Below the pieces are notes generated by a model. It made no database searches, was not told the DNA's origin, and saw nothing but the letters and a program-made list of their open reading frames with translations. Both the position numbers and the translations under genes were made by a program. Source: CAYSNP01 sp050945855 (GTDB lineage Bacteria; Bacillota; Clostridia; Christensenellales; DTU072). From it: DNA of 64,000 bases. The stretch is taken from the NCBI GenBank assembly GCA_050945855.1, contig JBMNTS010000002.1:13744-77743 (forward strand), read 5' to 3'. Below are positions 27,301-36,671 of this stretch, in pieces. The first letter of the stretch is position 1; the number at the start of each line of letters is the position of its first letter.

Positions 27301-30300
27301 TCCAGGTGTAAACCTTTCTCTCATAATCACCCTGGCTCACAACCACATATTTCTTGCTTGTTACAGGAGTAAGAGCGGTGCCGTTGTCGGTAAGCGACAG
27401 CCAATCGGAAGTGAAAGCAGTGCCCGCCGAACGGGTAAAGGCCTGAACCGTTTCCGTAGCGCCTACATACAGCCTGCGCTTATTCACAACGTAATCGGTG
27501 GGTATATAAGTAACCGTATAATTGGAATAGAAGCCTTGCCCCACGTTAACGGAAGCGATTACGCCCGCTAAGCCTGTGTAGCTTCCGGCGCCGATCAGCC
27601 ATTCAAAAGCAGGCTCCACGTAATTGGGGTGTCCGGGACCTTCGTCCATTACAAAGCCGGTAAAGTCAAAGTCATAATCAGGCTGTTCGCCGTATGTCGC
27701 GGTTAATGTAGAACCGCTTTGGGGCACAATCTTAATGCTTAACGGCGTTCTGATAATCTCAAGAGCGCATTCGTAACTCTCGGGGAAGTCAAAGTAGTAG
27801 TTTTGATTGGGGCCTCCGTTCTCGTGATACAGCATTACCGTAAAGACGGAGCCTACATTGCTGCCGCGCAGGGCAGCCCCCGAAATTACTTCATAATCGG
27901 GTTCGTACTGCAGGCTTCCTTCGCCGAATTTATAACCGGTGAATTCAAAGCTTAAATCTTCTTCGCCGCGCCCGTACATTATTTCAAATCTGTTGTTGGC
28001 ATTAAACTGCATCTGAATGGGAGCGCGCTTAATTTCAAAGATCGCCGAAGTGTTGGGGGCGGGCTTGTAGTTGGAATCCGCTCTGAACCTTATTTCAGGC
28101 GCGGTAATCGGATACAAGCCTGCGTTGGACTCTCTGCTGATAGGACAATAAATCTGACTGAGCTCCTCTAACAAGCCGACGTCGGCAACGCTTTCTCCCG
28201 ATACTATGCCGGAGACATCCACCACCAGTTTGGCGTAATTTCTGATAAAGGTATATTCTCCGAAGGTTTCGAATATTTCGTTTCCGCCTTCCTGGTTTTT
28301 GATAAATACGTTGATTTCTTTATGGTCAATGCGGAAATGCCAGGTATGCATATAGCTGAAAGAGTAATTGGGATTCAATTCCACAAGCTGCTGAATATTA
28401 AAGTTGTAGCTGCCCACGTTTTCTCCCGATTCTCTGGTTATATTGCCCTGCAGGGTCTCGCCCTCGACCAAGCTCACCGGTGTTACGCCGTAAGTAATGG
28501 CGGGGTCAAGGTCGCCGTAAACCTTGCTGCCTGTAATATTGGTAAAGGTAACGGGACGCTGATTGATGGTAAAGGTAGTGTTAAGACTTTGGGTAATCGT
28601 ATGGTTGCGGTCGGAGCAAATTACCGTAAACGGATAGGCTCCCGCGTCTTTTCTTGTCTCATCCTGCCATACAACTTCTATGGACAATCTGCCATTGGTT
28701 AAATTGGTCTGGAAGTTGCCCTGATAATTGGTAAAGTTGAAATTATTGGCAAGAATCTGAGCATTGGTACCGTCATAAGCCTTGGACAAGTAATTGTTGT
28801 TAAGCCTTAATGTAGCGCTTTGCTTGGTTATTCTGTATTTGTAGTCCTGCAAGAGCCTTAAAACATAATTCCTGTTTTCCGATTGAGGCTTAAACGCCAC
28901 GCTTACATTGAATTCGCCGACGTCCGCCTGTGACCAGCCTGTGTAATCAATGCCGGCCTCTTCGATTCTCTCAAAAGTGAAGTCTAAATCATTGATGGAA
29001 ATAGCGGCGATGCCCGCATTCATATAATTAATATTGGGCGCGTAAGTGTCATAAGTCTTGGTAATTATACCTTCGGTGGACTGCAGGAATATGTCCGCAA
29101 TCGCCTGTTCGATTATAAAGGTATAATCCTTCATTACACCTCCCACCTGCACTTTTGCCAGCGTAAGCACATTGTTGCGCGCAAAGAAGGTTTCTGTCAA
29201 AACAGCGCTTATATCATAACCAATTATTTCGTCTTCAGCGTTAAATCTTACGTTTTTGGGAGGTTGAGTAGAGCCGGAAGGATTAACAACAAAGATGTTG
29301 AAGTCAAACTCCATACCGTAATATGTGCCGTTATTATATAAGGTATTGCCGTCCGCGTCCTTAATCTCCGCAAGGAACTTGTTAACTCTTGCTTCCTGAC
29401 CGGTATAAGGCACCCTTATTTCGTTGCTGCCTTCGGGCGCTTGCTTAAGATAGAGGGTCAGCTCTCTCTTATTAATGGTTACCGTCATTGAAGGCGCGGA
29501 AGCGGGAAGCTTGTAATTGGAATTATCCAACCCCAATACCGCAATATTATACGTTCCCACTTCAAGCGCGCTGTAAAGATTGATTTCTACCTGAATCTGA
29601 TCAGGTTCGAATACGTCATCGGGATGCACTATTGCCGCGAAATAATAAGCGGACTCCTTAAAAGTGAGGTCGGACTCCAGATCCTGATAGGTATTCTCGC
29701 CAATCCTTTCCTTGAACTGGATACGCACCTCTTTCTGCGTTATCGTGAAGAGGTAGCCTTCGGGATTGCTGAATACTATATTATGATTGGTGTCGTTATT
29801 TTGAATAGCCGCGTAATAATTGCCCACATTGCGCGAACCGGTAGGGAATACTACGCTGACGTTTGCGGAATTGATATTGTAACCGTTGATTAAAACATAA
29901 TCGCTCGCGGTAATCGATGGAGCCTGACCGTTGTATACTCTGGTCAGTTTTTCCGCGGGAATCTCGATAACGGCGTCTCTCTTTGTAATCGTGAATCTGG
30001 CGGAAACAAAGTTCTCTATTATGTAATTGCTGTTGTAAAGAGAGCCTAACAATATATCGTATTCGCCCACGGGGTCATTTTGCAGTCCGCCGCCTTGAGA
30101 TGCCCTTCCCAATTGTCCTGACAAGGTGTCCCCTTCTTTAAGACCGCTGGAGGGATTGCCCGCTATGGGATTTACTCTGTATTGGAAGGAGGCGGGATCC
30201 GGAGTGCCGTATATCTTGCTGCCGTCTTCCGGCGTCTCAAAAATTACTTCTACCTCGATAGGTCTTTGCAATACCGTAAGATATCCCATCTCGTAATGGA

Positions 30301-33300
30301 TTTCATAATTGCTCCAGGAAAGTCCGCTCGCATAAATGGGATAGGTGCCGATAATGGAATTGATATTGGCTGTAGTCTGCATAACTAAGGTGTTGCCCAG
30401 CGAAGCGGGAGTATCCGAATACGCAAAAGCGTTGGGATTGCGTATGCCTCCGCCTATCGGCGCAGGCTCCGCATAGTATTTTACCGTTAAGGTGGGGTTG
30501 GGGTCGCCGTATACTCTCTGCAGATTGTCCGCGACTACATAAATATCTTTCTTGGTAATTGTAACCGTATTTGAAATAAAGGAGATGTTGTAATTGGGGT
30601 TGTTGGCGTTGGTAAGGTCGCCCTGAGTGATGACGTACTCGCCCACATCATTGTTGGCGGGTCTCATAAGACCGCCGTAAAGGGTATCCCCTTCCACTCT
30701 GCCGCTCTCCGGCTCCTCGGTGCCGTAAACGTCGTAAGTAAGCACAATATTGGCTATGCCGTAAACTCTTTCCTGATGATGCGCCTCAATAACTATGTCA
30801 CGGCGATGAATGGTAAAGATACCTACGTTATAACCCTGATATACATAAGAGATAGCATAATTGTCGGATTGCAGGCCGCTCAGGATAATGGAATACGCTC
30901 CCGCGGGGGTCTTTTGTCCTATCGCGGGCAGGATAGTCCCCGTGCCCGATTGATATTGGATATTGAGAGTATCCCCGAAAATGCTGCCGTTCTGACCGTA
31001 CGCGAACGCCGTATCCTCTCTGCCGTCCACAGGATTGAGGTATCTGATGCTGATTTCCGGATTTTCCGCGCCATAAATCTTTTCCGCGTCCTCGGCGTAC
31101 ACAAATATGGCTTTGGGATAAATTATTATTGTCTTGCTCTCGTCCCTTAATTCGTTATGTATGGCGTCGCCAGGATAAGTCACCACTACGGTATACTGTC
31201 CGACATCGGTGGGCAATTCATTGTGAATCGCTCCCGTCGCCACGTTGACGTATTGGATTTGAGAGCCGCTCAGCACCGTTGTGGGTTCTGCGGTTTTGTC
31301 ATATTCTGCATAGCCCATCAATTGATATTCGGGCGCTGTGGCGGAGCCGTAATAGAAGCTGTATACGTTGGACTGGCTGAACGCCACATGAGCGTACAGT
31401 CTGTCGTTCATGGAAATGTTGTACTCCGTAGAACGCTTTACCGTACCTACGGTGTAGTTGATTACAATGCGCTGCGCCTGATTGGTGCCGGTAAACTCGC
31501 GATTGTCAAAAGCGGAAATATCCACATTGAAGGCGGCGGTGGAAGAGCCTATGACCGCTTCGCTGAGCAGCCTGTGCTCAAAGGTGTTGTTATCGTAATT
31601 TACCCTGATTCTGCTTTCGTTGCCGTCCGCGGTAAGCAGAGTAAACGGCTCGCCCTCTATGTAGTAATACTTAGGCATAGTGATGATTTCAATGCCGGCA
31701 AGCAGTTTGGGCAATACGTTGATAACAATGCCTAACGTCTTGGATACCCCTTCGTGCGTATAAGTAATGATTATATTCCTGGGGCCTGTGCTGAGGTTGT
31801 TCTTATTATAATCGGTATAGCTTTGACGGATGGACACTTCCTTTTGCGTGCCGTTGTCATAGTGCGCTATTATGCGCGCGTTGTTGAGGTCTAAATCCAT
31901 ACCCTCTTTTACGTCGGGAATAAAGCTTGCGGGAGCAAATTCTATGGATACCAGCGTCCTGGGACCTACGTCCAGCATGAACGAAAGCGAATTTTCTCTG
32001 TATATGATTCTGGGCTGCTGCTGCGAAGCGTCGCCGATATCCAAATCCTCAATCGTGATTTCGTCCAAAATATCCACTAAGAACACATAGTATTCGTCGC
32101 CGAACTGCGTAGTCACCAAAATCTCCAATTCGGACGGGAACACTACCTCTTGTCCCTGGGTAATGTACAGGTGCGGAGTGGTTCCGTCTTTCCAGCTTAG
32201 TTGCGTGATTCTGGGCTCGGCAACGGTAATTACGTATGAGCAGGTATATTCCCCTAAATATGTGATGGTAATCGTCTGCTCTCCGGGTACGCCTGCCTCA
32301 AAGCCGGAAAACTCCAGGTTGGTGTCGTTCCAGTTGGTTTCACTGAAAGTGTTGTTGTTGAACAGGATGTTGATAAGTATGCCCGAAGTATCCAGTTCAT
32401 TTTCCGAATTTGCGTCGTACTCCGTCTTGTAAACGGATATGCTCTTTATTTCTATGCCGCTGATGGATTTTTCCAGCACTTCTATGGTGGCGGATGTGGT
32501 GGCTATCTTGCCCCTCTTGCTTACTCTTACCGTGAATGTGCGGAGTCCGGGCGTAAAATCGGTATAATCAAAACCTATTATATTCGTTTCGTAATTAAGC
32601 GCCATCTGCTCGGTTTCGCCGTTTTCATAATGCAGGATAGCGTAATAGCCCTGCGTGTCTATCTTTAAGCCTTCCAGCACCGTTTCAAATTCCTGATTCA
32701 AGGAAACTGACACCAAATCGTTTCTCACGTTGACGTATAAATTCACGGAAACGCTGTTGGTATCCATTTCGGAATTGGTATAAGTGAGCTGAAGCGGAAT
32801 AGGATTGTATTCCCCTTGTACATCGTCAAAATCAATATAATCGAACACCGTGTCAATCCCCTGCCATTCGGAGCCGAAATCGGTGATAAGCACAGGCTCG
32901 TTTGCGTCCTCGTATTCGATATTGATCTGCATGCCGGCAGGGTCAAATGTATCGCCCTTTATGTATGTCATTTTGTCGGGATCGGCTACCACGGATAAGG
33001 AAACGGCCTTTCTGATAACCTTTGCGGTAAAATATGTCTGAATGCTGCCGTACTTGTTTACGTAATTGACGGTAACCTGATGAGTCCCCAATTGATTCTT
33101 ATCATAACCCGATATATTGGCAGGCTGAAGCGTCGCTTGCTCCACTCTGCCGCTGTTGTACTCAATAACAAGCCTTATATCCGTCAGATTCAAATCATGA
33201 TTGAGATAAACCACGCGGGTGGCGGAAGGCGTTATCTGATAAGAGGAAATGGTGAGCGCGGTAACCTGCACCGTGTATACGGTATCTATAAAGCCGTATT

Positions 33301-34579
33301 CATCCTGCAGAGAAACGGTAAGGCTTAGCTCTCCCGCCAAGTCGGTGTTTGCCAGCGCGCTTTGCCCTCCTTCTATCATTTCTTCGCTCAAAGGTTGCCC
33401 TTCCAGCATGCTGCCGTTGTCGTAATATACGGTATAAGTCCAATCGCTGATATCAATAACGCTGTCCTGATATATAATCCCCGAAGGTCTTATTATCTCA
33501 AGCTGGGTGGGCGTCTTTTCCAGCACCGTGATTTCGATGTCTGTCGAAAGGTTGTTATAGAAAGTCAAAGTCAGATTCTGTCTGCCCGTAAGAGCGGAAT
33601 TATAGCCCGTGATAACCACCTTGTTGCCGTCCAGAGCGATAACTTCTCTGTCGCCGTCCGAATAGCGCAATTCTATGCTTACGCCCTCAAGATTGAGGTC
33701 GGTGTTTACTTTTTGACCGGGCAGACTGTCTATGGTATTGTTGTTTCTTATTAGCCTGTGACTGGTAATGGAATTTTCCACAACGTTTACGATAAAGGAA
33801 GTGGATTTGCCCTGATATGAAAGGGTAACCGTAGTTTTGCCCCCTACCGCGCCTGCCAGATTGTATGTTACATCCATATCCTCCAGGGCGGTCATATTGA
33901 CTATTTCATGAGTGCCGTTGTCATAAATCAGCCTTAATTTTCCGCCTTCCAGGCTAACCTCGTCGTCCGCGGTGTACAAGTCGTCGGAAACAGGCTGCTC
34001 TATCCGCATCTCCATAAGCGCCTTTGCCCTTACATTGACTTTGTATGAAGCGGTATGTCCCTCGTAAGTCACCCTTACAGTCTGTTCGCCCACCTCGGTT
34101 TTGTCGTAGCCCGATATCATATCCGGGGTGATTTCCTTGATGGCGGGGTCGCCGATGTCGTAGTTGACGTTGATGTAACCGCCGTCAAGAACCAGATCTT
34201 CTCCCTCTATGTAGTTCTTTTTAGCGGGTTCGGTATTTATGGCAATGCTTATTACCGGAGAATCGTATATGTTAATCGCAAAACTTACTCTTTTCTCTTT
34301 GTATGTAATGACCACCGTTTGAGTGCTTATAAGATTCATATCGTAAGTGCTTAACATTGATTCGTCGATTGGGACGAATATTTCGTTGCCGTTGCTCAAT
34401 TTGACTCTGAGTTGAGCGCCCTTAAGGTCTAACTCCTCTCCCCTGCGGTATTCCGTATCAGGAGAGCCCACAATGGTAAGCTCCTCTACAATCGGAATCC
34501 CCTCGCTGGAACACGCCGAAAGCGCAAACACGCTAAGCATCGCGGTTAGGATAATGGCAACAATCAGGCTTTTTTTCAT
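24341..34579 (-). CDS. Giant modular surface lipoprotein (Ig-like group 3, MBG and LamG-like modules)
   Basis: A 3412-residue exported protein. Residues 1-22 are a signal peptide and the lipobox is LSAC with Cys23, so it should be lipid-anchored outside the membrane. Residues ~30-1130 hold about twelve Ig-like repeats of the Big_3 type, each with a Y-x-x-G-E-x-L start, a Y-x-N/D-G turn and a final V-x-V strand. Residues ~1140-2400 hold about a dozen MBG-type modules marked by KIYGAENP, RVYGDPNP, KIYGTPDP, KVYGDLDP and similar. Residues ~2630-2820 and ~2940-3412 look like LamG/concanavalin-type jelly rolls (for example INIIVDGRPG). No catalytic motif, sortase signal or S-layer domain is seen, and Cys is very rare. 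A role as a stalk-like adhesin or glycan binder is inferred. GGAGG precedes the ATG. Confidence 0.88.
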   Translation of the reverse strand: MKKSLIVAIILTAMLSVFALSACSSEGIPIVEELTIVGSPDTEYRRGEELDLKGAQLRVKLSNGNEIFVPIDESMLSTYDMNLISTQTVVITYKEKRVSFAINIYDSPVISIAINTEPAKKNYIEGEDLVLDGGYINVNYDIGDPAIKEITPDMISGYDKTEVGEQTVRVTYEGHTASYKVNVRAKALMEMRIEQPVSDDLYTADDEVSLEGGKLRLIYDNGTHEIVNMTALEDMDVTYNLAGAVGGKTTVTLSYQGKSTSFIVNVVENSITSHRLIRNNNTIDSLPGQKVNTDLNLEGVSIELRYSDGDREVIALDGNKVVITGYNSALTGRQNLTLTFYNNLSTDIEITVLEKTPTQLEIIRPSGIIYQDSVIDISDWTYTVYYDNGSMLEGQPLSEEMIEGGQSALANTDLAGELSLTVSLQDEYGFIDTVYTVQVTALTISSYQITPSATRVVYLNHDLNLTDIRLVIEYNSGRVEQATLQPANISGYDKNQLGTHQVTVNYVNKYGSIQTYFTAKVIRKAVSLSVVADPDKMTYIKGDTFDPAGMQINIEYEDANEPVLITDFGSEWQGIDTVFDYIDFDDVQGEYNPIPLQLTYTNSEMDTNSVSVNLYVNVRNDLVSVSLNQEFETVLEGLKIDTQGYYAILHYENGETEQMALNYETNIIGFDYTDFTPGLRTFTVRVSKRGKIATTSATIEVLEKSISGIEIKSISVYKTEYDANSENELDTSGILINILFNNNTFSETNWNDTNLEFSGFEAGVPGEQTITITYLGEYTCSYVITVAEPRITQLSWKDGTTPHLYITQGQEVVFPSELEILVTTQFGDEYYVFLVDILDEITIEDLDIGDASQQQPRIIYRENSLSFMLDVGPRTLVSIEFAPASFIPDVKEGMDLDLNNARIIAHYDNGTQKEVSIRQSYTDYNKNNLSTGPRNIIITYTHEGVSKTLGIVINVLPKLLAGIEIITMPKYYYIEGEPFTLLTADGNESRIRVNYDNNTFEHRLLSEAVIGSSTAAFNVDISAFDNREFTGTNQAQRIVINYTVGTVKRSTEYNISMNDRLYAHVAFSQSNVYSFYYGSATAPEYQLMGYAEYDKTAEPTTVLSGSQIQYVNVATGAIHNELPTDVGQYTVVVTYPGDAIHNELRDESKTIIIYPKAIFVYAEDAEKIYGAENPEISIRYLNPVDGREDTAFAYGQNGSIFGDTLNIQYQSGTGTILPAIGQKTPAGAYSIILSGLQSDNYAISYVYQGYNVGIFTIHRRDIVIEAHHQERVYGIANIVLTYDVYGTEEPESGRVEGDTLYGGLMRPANNDVGEYVITQGDLTNANNPNYNISFISNTVTITKKDIYVVADNLQRVYGDPNPTLTVKYYAEPAPIGGGIRNPNAFAYSDTPASLGNTLVMQTTANINSIIGTYPIYASGLSWSNYEIHYEMGYLTVLQRPIEVEVIFETPEDGSKIYGTPDPASFQYRVNPIAGNPSSGLKEGDTLSGQLGRASQGGGLQNDPVGEYDILLGSLYNSNYIIENFVSARFTITKRDAVIEIPAEKLTRVYNGQAPSITASDYVLINGYNINSANVSVVFPTGSRNVGNYYAAIQNNDTNHNIVFSNPEGYLFTITQKEVRIQFKERIGENTYQDLESDLTFKESAYYFAAIVHPDDVFEPDQIQVEINLYSALEVGTYNIAVLGLDNSNYKLPASAPSMTVTINKRELTLYLKQAPEGSNEIRVPYTGQEARVNKFLAEIKDADGNTLYNNGTYYGMEFDFNIFVVNPSGSTQPPKNVRFNAEDEIIGYDISAVLTETFFARNNVLTLAKVQVGGVMKDYTFIIEQAIADIFLQSTEGIITKTYDTYAPNINYMNAGIAAISINDLDFTFERIEEAGIDYTGWSQADVGEFNVSVAFKPQSENRNYVLRLLQDYKYRITKQSATLRLNNNYLSKAYDGTNAQILANNFNFTNYQGNFQTNLTNGRLSIEVVWQDETRKDAGAYPFTVICSDRNHTITQSLNTTFTINQRPVTFTNITGSKVYGDLDPAITYGVTPVSLVEGETLQGNITRESGENVGSYNFNIQQLVELNPNYSFSYMHTWHFRIDHKEINVFIKNQEGGNEIFETFGEYTFIRNYAKLVVDVSGIVSGESVADVGLLEELSQIYCPISRESNAGLYPITAPEIRFRADSNYKPAPNTSAIFEIKRAPIQMQFNANNRFEIMYGRGEEDLSFEFTGYKFGEGSLQYEPDYEVISGAALRGSNVGSVFTVMLYHENGGPNQNYYFDFPESYECALEIIRTPLSIKIVPQSGSTLTATYGEQPDYDFDFTGFVMDEGPGHPNYVEPAFEWLIGAGSYTGLAGVIASVNVGQGFYSNYTVTYIPTDYVVNKRRLYVGATETVQAFTRSAGTAFTSDWLSLTDNGTALTPVTSKKYVVVSQGDYERKVYTWNGSSYQQTALSPTYDTMHILSGVNFEKHELVQQGENLVLTGNFSFDVNPQLTPAEQAVYGTLPYGLTGGDTLESLFIDVYSDSFSLTWKDNEKSVRSTELFTTRYVYPTIINYTLDNYEFYGIQREVVVHTYLTGFEVVEDELLIDDGEEGALIWLRCYRQDGVQMLLNANDLGFTHSAYLQSGEYRNQVLANITYSEPFIFSGDFTVIGAPAAIPDISLTDQMIRVYSRLEQGYYSYSLKNQNDATYTMGAEIQSGNEYRLTDAMNQPISENYDKIFFSARFSKLVAGNLFRLILNSQGAYTLAIEITQEGLRVVETGQANINISGTDFLTDGFVHDLMFVLNKRDGGLTISIDDTFTYNIDIPAQRFTDYSIAGFDVTNMSAWVKDYRILRQGYKSKLGLSVANANNTLTYVTDAQGVANINLNTLFSFAQVKNVAAGTAYSVLYKINDVALPEVLLPISHITGLPVQAVQHIFTPGYYDITCTIFNNFTDYDVLAEYTARITVVSAQAYFEAKLATATTIPDMRNINKAFGHAYNGDELIATTDTGSTTITLASGITAQYNRLSMVFELDRASYNEMYRTFDPRGGLYGVSNTESFAIISLKTNSNTLNAYTATTNDPSFIGLALAIGYDSASGNPSTRVYLQANGASAFKFVSAIRTDIDWLSGKVRIDATFDEDNDVILLMIYTDYLTSAQALTVIRLDTYTTMYNVSSSSNSLIPRTVINEICTLSPVNTYPQISNVAFELYESRVTLYRLIAGDKKVDSARHEYVEIKDGGYEYVPRDKQISATGASKVISLNDGFNGVYLRSYNTYRVDIQNLTMQANGEVEFIIASNDVSNLLPPGATDRNRTIKLIYSNGQLRFTFNQYGYLSYEQPIDIGGVNLADGARHTIIVHITGEALDFDHPVITGNNPVTANTVNIIVDGRPGVTGYFPYANDSRNWVFQGTVPTMISNQMFLGNYTWAGVKLTNSSIFKLNLLVGEGEI

Positions 34580-34619
34580 ATAAGTCCTCCGTGAAAATCA
34601 CAGTGCATAGTTTTAACAC

Positions 34620-34641
34620 AAAGTATAAGCAATTATACTTT
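34620..34641. promoter_or_regulatory. Inverted repeat just downstream of the giant-lipoprotein promoter
   Basis: Perfect 9-bp arms AAAGTATAA and TTATACTTT around GCAA. It spans roughly +7 to +28 of the predicted transcript, so it could be an operator or a 5' hairpin. Confidence 0.5.
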
Positions 34642-34654
34642 ATATATAGATAAA

Positions 34655-34683
34655 ATTATAACATCTAAAAGGGTAAAAATCAA
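34655..34683 (-). promoter_or_regulatory. Sigma-A promoter of the giant lipoprotein gene
   Basis: TTGATT, 17-nt spacer and perfect TATAAT on the minus strand, giving a 5' leader of about 70 nt. Confidence 0.7.
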
Positions 34684-34687
34684 TGGC

Positions 34688-34717
34688 AAAAAAAATAAAT
34701 TTTACTTTTATTTATTT
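34688..34717 (-). terminator. AT-rich terminator after the ECF S component
   Basis: Stem AAATAAAT / ATTTATTT with a 9-nt loop and a T-run on the minus strand, about 25 nt past the stop. The stem is weak (A-T only) but the position fits. Confidence 0.45.
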
Positions 34718-34740
34718 TAAGGATTTTCTTAAATAAACCC

Positions 34741-35271
34741 CTATTTCAAAAACCTGCCCACCCTGGCCGCAAAAACCAGCAGATAAGCGACCAATGCCCC
34801 CGCCAAACCTTGCAGCAAATTGGAAGGAATGCTGGCAAGAGCGCCCCCGAAAGTGCCTATCACAACCACCGAAGCAAAGTAGTAGCCGACGACCATAAAC
34901 AGCGCGCCCGCTATAAGCGACAGAGCGCCCTGAATCTTTTCCTTGGAAGAAGTATTGAGGGGATTTACGCCGCGCTTAAATAACACAGCGTAAACCAAAT
35001 ACGCGATAAGCCCTTCAAGAGCCTTGATAACCAAAGTAAAAGGCGCCCATACAGCGTAACCCAATACCAAATCTGCGACGGCGGAGCCGATGCCTCCGCA
35101 AATTGCGGCGGGGACGCCGCCCAAAGTCAGCGCCGCGGTAAGGATTATGGCGTCTCCGAAATTGATAAAACCTTGGGTGCCCGGTATAGGAATGGAGGTA
35201 ACCATTGTAGCTACTGCTACCAAAGCGGTAAATAATGCCACATATGCTATATATTTTGTCTTATTGCTCAT
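34741..35271 (-). CDS. ECF transporter S component
   Basis: Substrate-binding membrane subunit of an energy-coupling-factor vitamin importer; the shared EcfA/EcfT parts are not in the window. The 176-residue chain has about five to six hydrophobic helices, a first helix YIAYVALFTALVAVATM and the loop INFGDAIILTAALTLGG typical of the ECF-RibS/DUF1393-like group. The substrate cannot be assigned. The ATG overlaps the hemZ stop (ATGA), tying it to the icd-MBL-hemZ group. Confidence 0.82.
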   Translation of the reverse strand: MSNKTKYIAYVALFTALVAVATMVTSIPIPGTQGFINFGDAIILTAALTLGGVPAAICGGIGSAVADLVLGYAVWAPFTLVIKALEGLIAYLVYAVLFKRGVNPLNTSSKEKIQGALSLIAGALFMVVGYYFASVVVIGTFGGALASIPSNLLQGLAGALVAYLLVFAARVGRFLK

Positions 35272-36671
35272 CTTACCTGTCCTTTAAGCAGCGTCAGCTT
35301 TTTTGCCAGATTTTCTTCCAGTCTGCCCAGATAGTAATTGATATCTTTAGGGCTGTTATGCCTTGTGATAATATCATTGTTTACGCTTTTGGTCATTGCG
35401 CCCGCGCCCAGTCCTATTACGCTGTGAGTCTCTTCCATTATATCGATGTTGTAGAGGCAGGGCGCGCCCGCGCGCATATATCCGGTGTTTTCCAAACCGT
35501 CAATCATATTTTTCTGCCTATAAATATAATATGGCAACCAATCCGCAATGTCAAACATATCAAGTACGCTGTCCGCATGTTTTTTCAAGGGAAGGAAGTC
35601 GGATTTTGAGGCATTTCGAACAAGGCGTCCTCCGCGCTTTAAGGAGAGCGTATGGACGGTGATATTCTCCGGCGCAAGTTTAAAAATCCCTGTCACGGTA
35701 GCCACGATGTCCCCGCCGTCCTCATCGGGCAGCCCTAAAATAATATCCGTATTTTTTATAAAATTATAAGCGGAGGCCGACTCCCACGCGCGGTAAAAAT
35801 CCGCAACCGTATGCGACCGCCCTATTCTTTGCAGCGTTTTATCGTTAAGGCTTTGCGGATTGATGCTGATACGGGTTACTCCGCATTGCGCAAGAACGGA
35901 TAGTATTTCGCCGTTAATGGTATCCGGTCTGCCTGCTTCCACATTATATTCCGCAGAAAATCCGGAGAACACGCCCAAAAGTCTCCCCAGCAAGGAAGGG
36001 GGCAGCGAAGTGGGAGTGCCGCCGCCCACGTAGATACTTCTTATTCGCTTCCCTGCATCTTTTATATACTTTAACGCTTCCTCCGCCTCAAAAATCACGG
36101 CGTTGACATAATCCTCCAACCTGTTTGCCACCTTGCCCGCTTCTATGCTTATAAAAGAGCAATAACTGCAGCGGGAAGGGCAAAAGGGGATATTGATATA
36201 CAAATCTATTTCCTGAGGATTGTAAGATATATATTTTTCCTGATTGCGCACCGTTTTCGCAAGCAGCCGCGCTCTTTTTTCCTCGATAAAGTAATTGTCT
36301 TGCAGATAGGCTACGACGTCCTCCCCTTTGGGAACGCCTCTTACAAGCGCGGTGGGGCGCACGCCCGTACTGGAGCCGTAAGGGAGAGCAACACCCAAAA
36401 AACCGCTGAGATATTTATAAATAGCGTTTTTTGCGTTGCGCTTATAAATCCTTTTGCAGGATAAATCGTCCGCGGCGTCAATCGAAAAAATCTCGGAATA
36501 TTCCTTAGCAAAGGAAGAGGAGATTTTAATTTGATTATCAGCGCATTCGATATTAAGAAAATCCCCGGCATCGGGGTCAATCACCAGATAAGGATTAAAA
36601 GCGCGTACCACTTCCTCGCAATCGGCCGCCCAGGAGGGCAAAACCGTGGCAAGGCATATATTAAAACTCAT
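35268..36671 (-). CDS. hemZ: Radical SAM coproporphyrinogen III oxidase-like protein HemZ
   Basis: A HemN-family radical-SAM protein of 467 residues. After a ~165-residue N-terminal domain characteristic of HemZ (SSTGVRPTALVRG lies there), the cluster motif CPSRCSYC (CX3CX2C) follows YINIPF, then YVGGGTPTSL and the SAM-contact RISINPQSLN. Note NPQSLN where HemN/HemW has GVQS. HemZ is annotated as an oxygen-independent coproporphyrinogen dehydrogenase, but its activity is poorly proven and no other heme genes are near. Its start overlaps the MBL gene by 11 bp. Confidence 0.88.
   Translation of the reverse strand: MSFNICLATVLPSWAADCEEVVRAFNPYLVIDPDAGDFLNIECADNQIKISSSFAKEYSEIFSIDAADDLSCKRIYKRNAKNAIYKYLSGFLGVALPYGSSTGVRPTALVRGVPKGEDVVAYLQDNYFIEEKRARLLAKTVRNQEKYISYNPQEIDLYINIPFCPSRCSYCSFISIEAGKVANRLEDYVNAVIFEAEEALKYIKDAGKRIRSIYVGGGTPTSLPPSLLGRLLGVFSGFSAEYNVEAGRPDTINGEILSVLAQCGVTRISINPQSLNDKTLQRIGRSHTVADFYRAWESASAYNFIKNTDIILGLPDEDGGDIVATVTGIFKLAPENITVHTLSLKRGGRLVRNASKSDFLPLKKHADSVLDMFDIADWLPYYIYRQKNMIDGLENTGYMRAGAPCLYNIDIMEETHSVIGLGAGAMTKSVNNDIITRHNSPKDINYYLGRLEENLAKKLTLLKGQVR

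Noticed and set aside
24341..34579. CRISPR or tandem DNA repeats in the giant gene
   Set aside because: The repeats are at the protein level and diverged in DNA; no regular identical units with spacers.
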